Below, in pieces: positions 60,601-64,000 of a DNA stretch of 64,000 nucleotides; positions within the stretch are counted from its first letter, which is position 1, and the number at the start of each line of letters is the position of its first letter. Origin of the DNA: Prinia subflava (Eukaryota > Chordata > Aves > Passeriformes > Cisticolidae); assembly GCF_021018805.1 (NCBI RefSeq), contig NC_086248.1:54255485-54319484 (forward strand), in the 5' to 3' direction. The notes under the pieces were generated by a model that did not search any database, had not been told where the DNA came from, and saw nothing but the letters and a program-made list of their open reading frames with translations. Made by a program: the position numbers and the translations under genes.

Positions 60601-62175
60601 TAGAGTTTATTGTTACCTAAATACAGCTTTATGACAGTACACACTTTTTCAACTGTGCCTTCACTTTTGAGGATGATGGGGCAGCAGATTTCATTTTCTT
60701 TCCCCATTAAATGTAGGGAGAATTTAATGTAACTTCACATTGACACATCAGATCTCAATGGTTCTGCCCTCTTTGTTTTCAGTCTTCTGTTTTGACCTGG
60801 CTTTGTTTGCTTGGGGTTGTTTTGGTTCAGTTTCCGGCTCGACTGAACCCCTTTCTTCAGGTAATAAGAGGAGAGCACAGGGTTTGAGTTACTAGATTGC
60901 TTTGGGGATTTTTTGTATTGACACAAGGTTATCAAGACGCGTGGGTCTGGTCATGTAAGCGCAGTCACAAAACTCCCATCTAGTTCAGTGGTGGGCATTT
61001 GCATTTCCTCCATTCATCCTGACATTGGTGCCTATACGCCAGTGAGCAGAACAGCATCACTCAGTCCCTCAGGAATCAAAGTCTGGGACAAGTTGAACAG
61101 GCTGTGAGCATGAGGAGGAGGTGAGCAGCTCTTTGAGCTCCTCTCCATTAGCACTGTGCTCAGGCATTTAGTGAATAGACTCTGCCCGCATTATCGACAT
61201 TTATTCGGCCAGGTAGTCAGACAATCTTTGACATTTTATCTTAGGTTAGCATTATATTTGAAGCTTTAAAATTTACACTATTCTGCACATATTGTTTCTC
61301 TGAGGCAATAGGTGTTCCAGATCATAGCATTCATTTAAGCAAACTAACAAATCTCAAAATAAATAAGTAAGGTTTAAGTACAGCATTCTGACACATTAGG
61401 ATTAAGTGTATTTCATTAGATTTTATATTTCTTGTCTTTGTCCATGATGTACTCAACCCCATTTAGCAGGTCAGTATTCATGCTGGAAAGACAAGGAGTG
61501 ATTGAGAGGCAAGGATATTATTAATACAATTAAACAAATGTTTGGAAAGTTAAAATTTTAGAAATATATCTCTTTCTGATATTAGCAGTTGCTTCTATAG
61601 TAGTATTTTATGCTTGCTTTAATTTTTTCATCTGTATGTCTAAATAATCTTAAAGAAATATAAAAAAAATACCTGGCTACTGATCTTAAAATATCTGCTC
61701 AAAAGGCAAATTTCCAGTGTCTCTGAAGTCTGTTCTAGAGCTTGCTAGGTTGCTTTAGTTGCTGAGGACAGATTGTATTTTAAAATAGTTGCCTCATTAA
61801 AAGCTCATTAAGAGGACGATTTTACTGCCATACCCCTGAGAGTCATCAGTTTCTTAATGAAACCCTCCAAATGAAGAATCAGATATGAATTTTTGTATGT
61901 TAACTTTTGTTAGTTTGGCTGAAAAGAGATAAAAGAAAGCTGGAGCTTTAGTTAGTTATACTATTGCCTAGAACTAGAAAATGAGACCAGAGCTGGTGGT
62001 AACTTTGTAGTTTCTTGGGAGATGCAAAAACCAGTGTTGTTTGTCTGCTGTAGATCAAGGATACTACAAACAGCCAAGTGAGACTGTTTCCTCCCATTGC
62101 AGCTGACTGGGAAGTAACTGGGTTTGAGTTAGTGCTTGACTAATCTCATCAGAGGTGTTTGCTCCTTTTTTCCAG
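57622..62175 (+). other. Intron 15 (4554 nt)
   Basis: Intron from GTAACT to TTTTTTCCAG. AT-rich, with no CR1 copy that I can recognise. The stretch around 59930-60620 is particularly rich in TAAT/ATTA cores, but I cannot tell a conserved element from plain intron. Confidence 0.8.
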
Positions 62176-62293
62176 GATTTCTGAGATCTCACTGGAAGTT
62201 GCTGAAGGCGGCCCTGTGTCCGGGATGGCTCCTCAGGCTTCCCTGATAGAGCAGTGTGACTGCCCCTTGGGTTATTCTGGTCTGTCCTGTGAG
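62176..62293 (+). CDS. LAMA2: LAMA2 exon w16: end of L4-2 and start of the split LE half
   Basis: This exon is 118 nt. The first base completes the Arg codon of w15, and the exon ends in phase 0 at TGTGAG|GTACAG. ISEISLEVAE is the last strand of L4-2. A variable linker (GGPVSGMAPQ) follows. LIEQCDCPLGYSGLSCE restarts the LE module interrupted by L4-2, parallel in structure to exon w3 after L4-1. The next exon (in mammals starting near A-CLPGFYR) is not in the window. Confidence 0.96.
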
Positions 62294-64000
62294 GTACAGT
62301 ACTAACCTAACTCCCAGGAAAAGTCCTTGTACCTTCTCTGGTCCATTCATTGGCAAGGTGTGAATAGTAATTGAGTGTGAATTCATCTAACTGGCAGCAA
62401 CTCTCCCTTAATTTAATTACTTATTTTCTCTCACAGGTATTTCTCTCACAGGTAATTTCAGCCCCTTTTTTTTATTGCTCTATTCAAATATGCCACTGAA
62501 ACCATGGCAATGACTCAAATACCTAAATACAGGAAAGTGAGCTTTACTGGGGCAGCATCATGAGGCTGAATTGCATGACAGATTCTAACAGTTCAAGCCT
62601 TTTTGAACAGATAAGGGTATAATACTCCTGTAATTGTAAAATACTAACTTACTGAACACCAGGAGAAAAGTGTTGGTCAACTAAGTGACCTGGATGCTCC
62701 TTATACATGCCCTATATTTTTTTTTACTTACTATTTCATGCTGAAGTTTGCATATTTCAAAAGTACCCAAGTGTTCTAAAGAATCAGCTGACTTTTATAT
62801 GCTTTTGTAAAATGGATTGCAATAGGTACCAGAGAAATTGTTTAAGATATAATACACTGTCTGCAGAATAGAAGTTCATATTTCTGACTGTCCATGCACT
62901 TGGTGATGAGACTGCCAATCTTTCTGTGTGCAGAATACCATGTTTTCATTTTTAATCAGCGCAAGCAATTCTAAATTCACTGGTTGCAGTTGTTAGGTGG
63001 AGGTAGTAGGGAACCACACCTTGAGTATTCTGCAAATGCCTCAAACATCTTAAGTGGGATCTTGTAAGGGTTTTCCCCAAACTAGCAATGGGAGAAAAAT
63101 TGAAGTAAATGAGGGGAAAGAGACCTTGTTATCTGTGAGTATTCTGATCCCTTTGGATGTTATACATGATTGTGTTATGCAGCAAATAAGTCAGCAGAAA
63201 CAGTAAGTTCATAGGAAAGGTGTGCAAGAAAGTGAATGAAGTAATTTTCTTTGCATACTATTTCAATAAGAGAATACACCTGAACTTGTGTAAATACATG
63301 AGAAATTAATGGACTCCAACATTTGCTTAGAAGTACAGATTTTTTTTTAATTACTGTAGCAAATTTAATTTTTGAAGAAAAATACATTACATGATAATGA
63401 TAATGTAATTAGAATTTTTTTTTAATTCACACCCACCAGGGGCTCAGTAAATGTCTCAATTGCAACCTTGATTGTGGGATCTCCACGTACTTATAACTTA
63501 GTTTATTTTTTGTGTGCTCAGTGAAGATTATGGTGTGTTCCATGGTGTGAAGGTTTATATAATTTTAGCAGGAAAAAAAAATCTGACACCCTGGAATTTT
63601 TTAAGCAGGTGTTAACAGGGTGTATGTGTCTGTACCATGCTTTATCATATAATAGCATTGTGAAGATTATGTACACTGCAGTTTTACTAGAAGTGACATT
63701 TATATTCTGCCACTCCTTTTCTTTCCCCTTTTTATTTCCACATCTAGTTGGAGGCTACAGAAGCAGTGGTAAGAATTTTCCTAATGGCTGCTTCTGAAAA
63801 ACTTCCAAACTAGCAATTAAAAATATAGTCTGTTTTATAATTTGTCTGTGTTTCATTTCATCTCAGAAATGCTTCGATCAAAATAGGTGATAAGACTGTC
63901 AATGGCATATCAGAAAACTAGTTTTCTTTGAGGATGTGCCATGTATTCATAATCTGATTCTGAAGTTGTTCAGAACTTGTAAAGCTGTGTTTTTACCTTA
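62294..64000 (+). other. Intron 16, 5' part (continues beyond window)
   Basis: Intronic sequence starting with GTACAG. About 1.7 kb is visible, AT-rich, with short oligo-A and oligo-T runs (for example near 62717, 63340 and 63575). I found no LE-coding exon here. Confidence 0.8.

Larger units (their letters stand above)
1..64000 (+). other. LAMA2: LAMA2 gene, internal portion (laminin alpha-2 chain)
   Basis: This entry covers the gene body; the exons are listed separately. Laminin alpha-2 is the heavy chain of laminin-211/221, a secreted basement-membrane heterotrimer of muscle and Schwann cells. It links the matrix to dystroglycan and integrin alpha-7/beta-1 through C-terminal LG domains that lie outside this window. 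The part seen here is the short-arm rod: L4-1 (C-terminal part), an LE array, L4-2. Sixteen exons with GT-AG borders join in a single frame of 834 codons. The choice of alpha-2 over alpha-1 rests on nearly unchanged blocks such as HMAAPLIGQLTRHEIEMTE and NPLGCSSCYCFG, compared from memory with mammalian chains. No start codon, signal peptide, stop codon or polyadenylation site of the gene is present. Confidence 0.95.

Noticed and set aside
1..64000. Assignment of the gene to LAMA1 instead of LAMA2.
   Set aside because: The L4-2 core, the GSKSFDC module and the post-L4-1 linker agree with alpha-2 and differ from alpha-1 as I recall them. No segment favoured alpha-1.
1..64000. CRISPR arrays, bacterial operons, tRNA or rRNA genes.
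   Set aside because: No spaced direct repeats, no ribosome-binding-site spacing and no RNA gene folds were seen; the sequence is an intron-rich vertebrate locus.

Overview
The window is an internal piece of a vertebrate gene on the + strand: the laminin alpha-2 chain gene (LAMA2), almost certainly from a bird. The organism call rests on repeats. Many degenerate CR1 LINE fragments are present, two of them ending in the ATTCTATGAT-type 3' tails typical of avian genomes, in AT-rich introns of several kilobases. The species cannot be named from this.

Sixteen exons can be joined from 4686 to 62293. All have GT-AG borders and compatible phases, and together they give 2502 nt (834 codons) with no stop. 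They encode, in order, the C-terminal part of the first laminin IV (L4) domain (exons w1-w3), the second half of the laminin-EGF (LE) module that L4 interrupts (w3-w4), eight further LE modules (w4-w12), the first half of the next split LE (w12), the complete second L4 domain (w13-w16) and the start of the LE half after it (w16). Residues agree with mammalian alpha-2, as I recall it, much better than with alpha-1; examples are the blocks around HMAAPLIGQLTRHEIEMTE, GSKSFDC and SEARGMIRVW. The 5' end of the gene (LN domain, early LE, start of L4-1) and the 3' end (coiled coil, LG domains) lie outside the window.

Four departures from the plain gene model stand out. (1) An additional in-frame, symmetric 147-nt LE-type exon lies at 40286-40432, between w8 and w9. 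Mammalian alpha-2, as I recall it, has no counterpart. (2) The second L4 domain carries a WxYY-type unit three times in tandem in exon w15, about 35 residues more than the mammalian version, with a new N-glycosylation sequon. (3) One LE module in w11 has a ninth cysteine. (4) A stop-free antisense frame of about 178 codons that I cannot identify lies in intron 4, just beyond a 2-kb dead CR1.

The rest is intron: CR1 fragments at about 0.2, 3.1-3.6, 19.2-21.3, 34.1, 42.2-42.7 and 51.0-52.3 kb, a few simple repeats, and no RNA genes, promoters or other genes that I can support. The start and end stretches (1-4685 and 62294-64000) are parts of introns that continue beyond the window.
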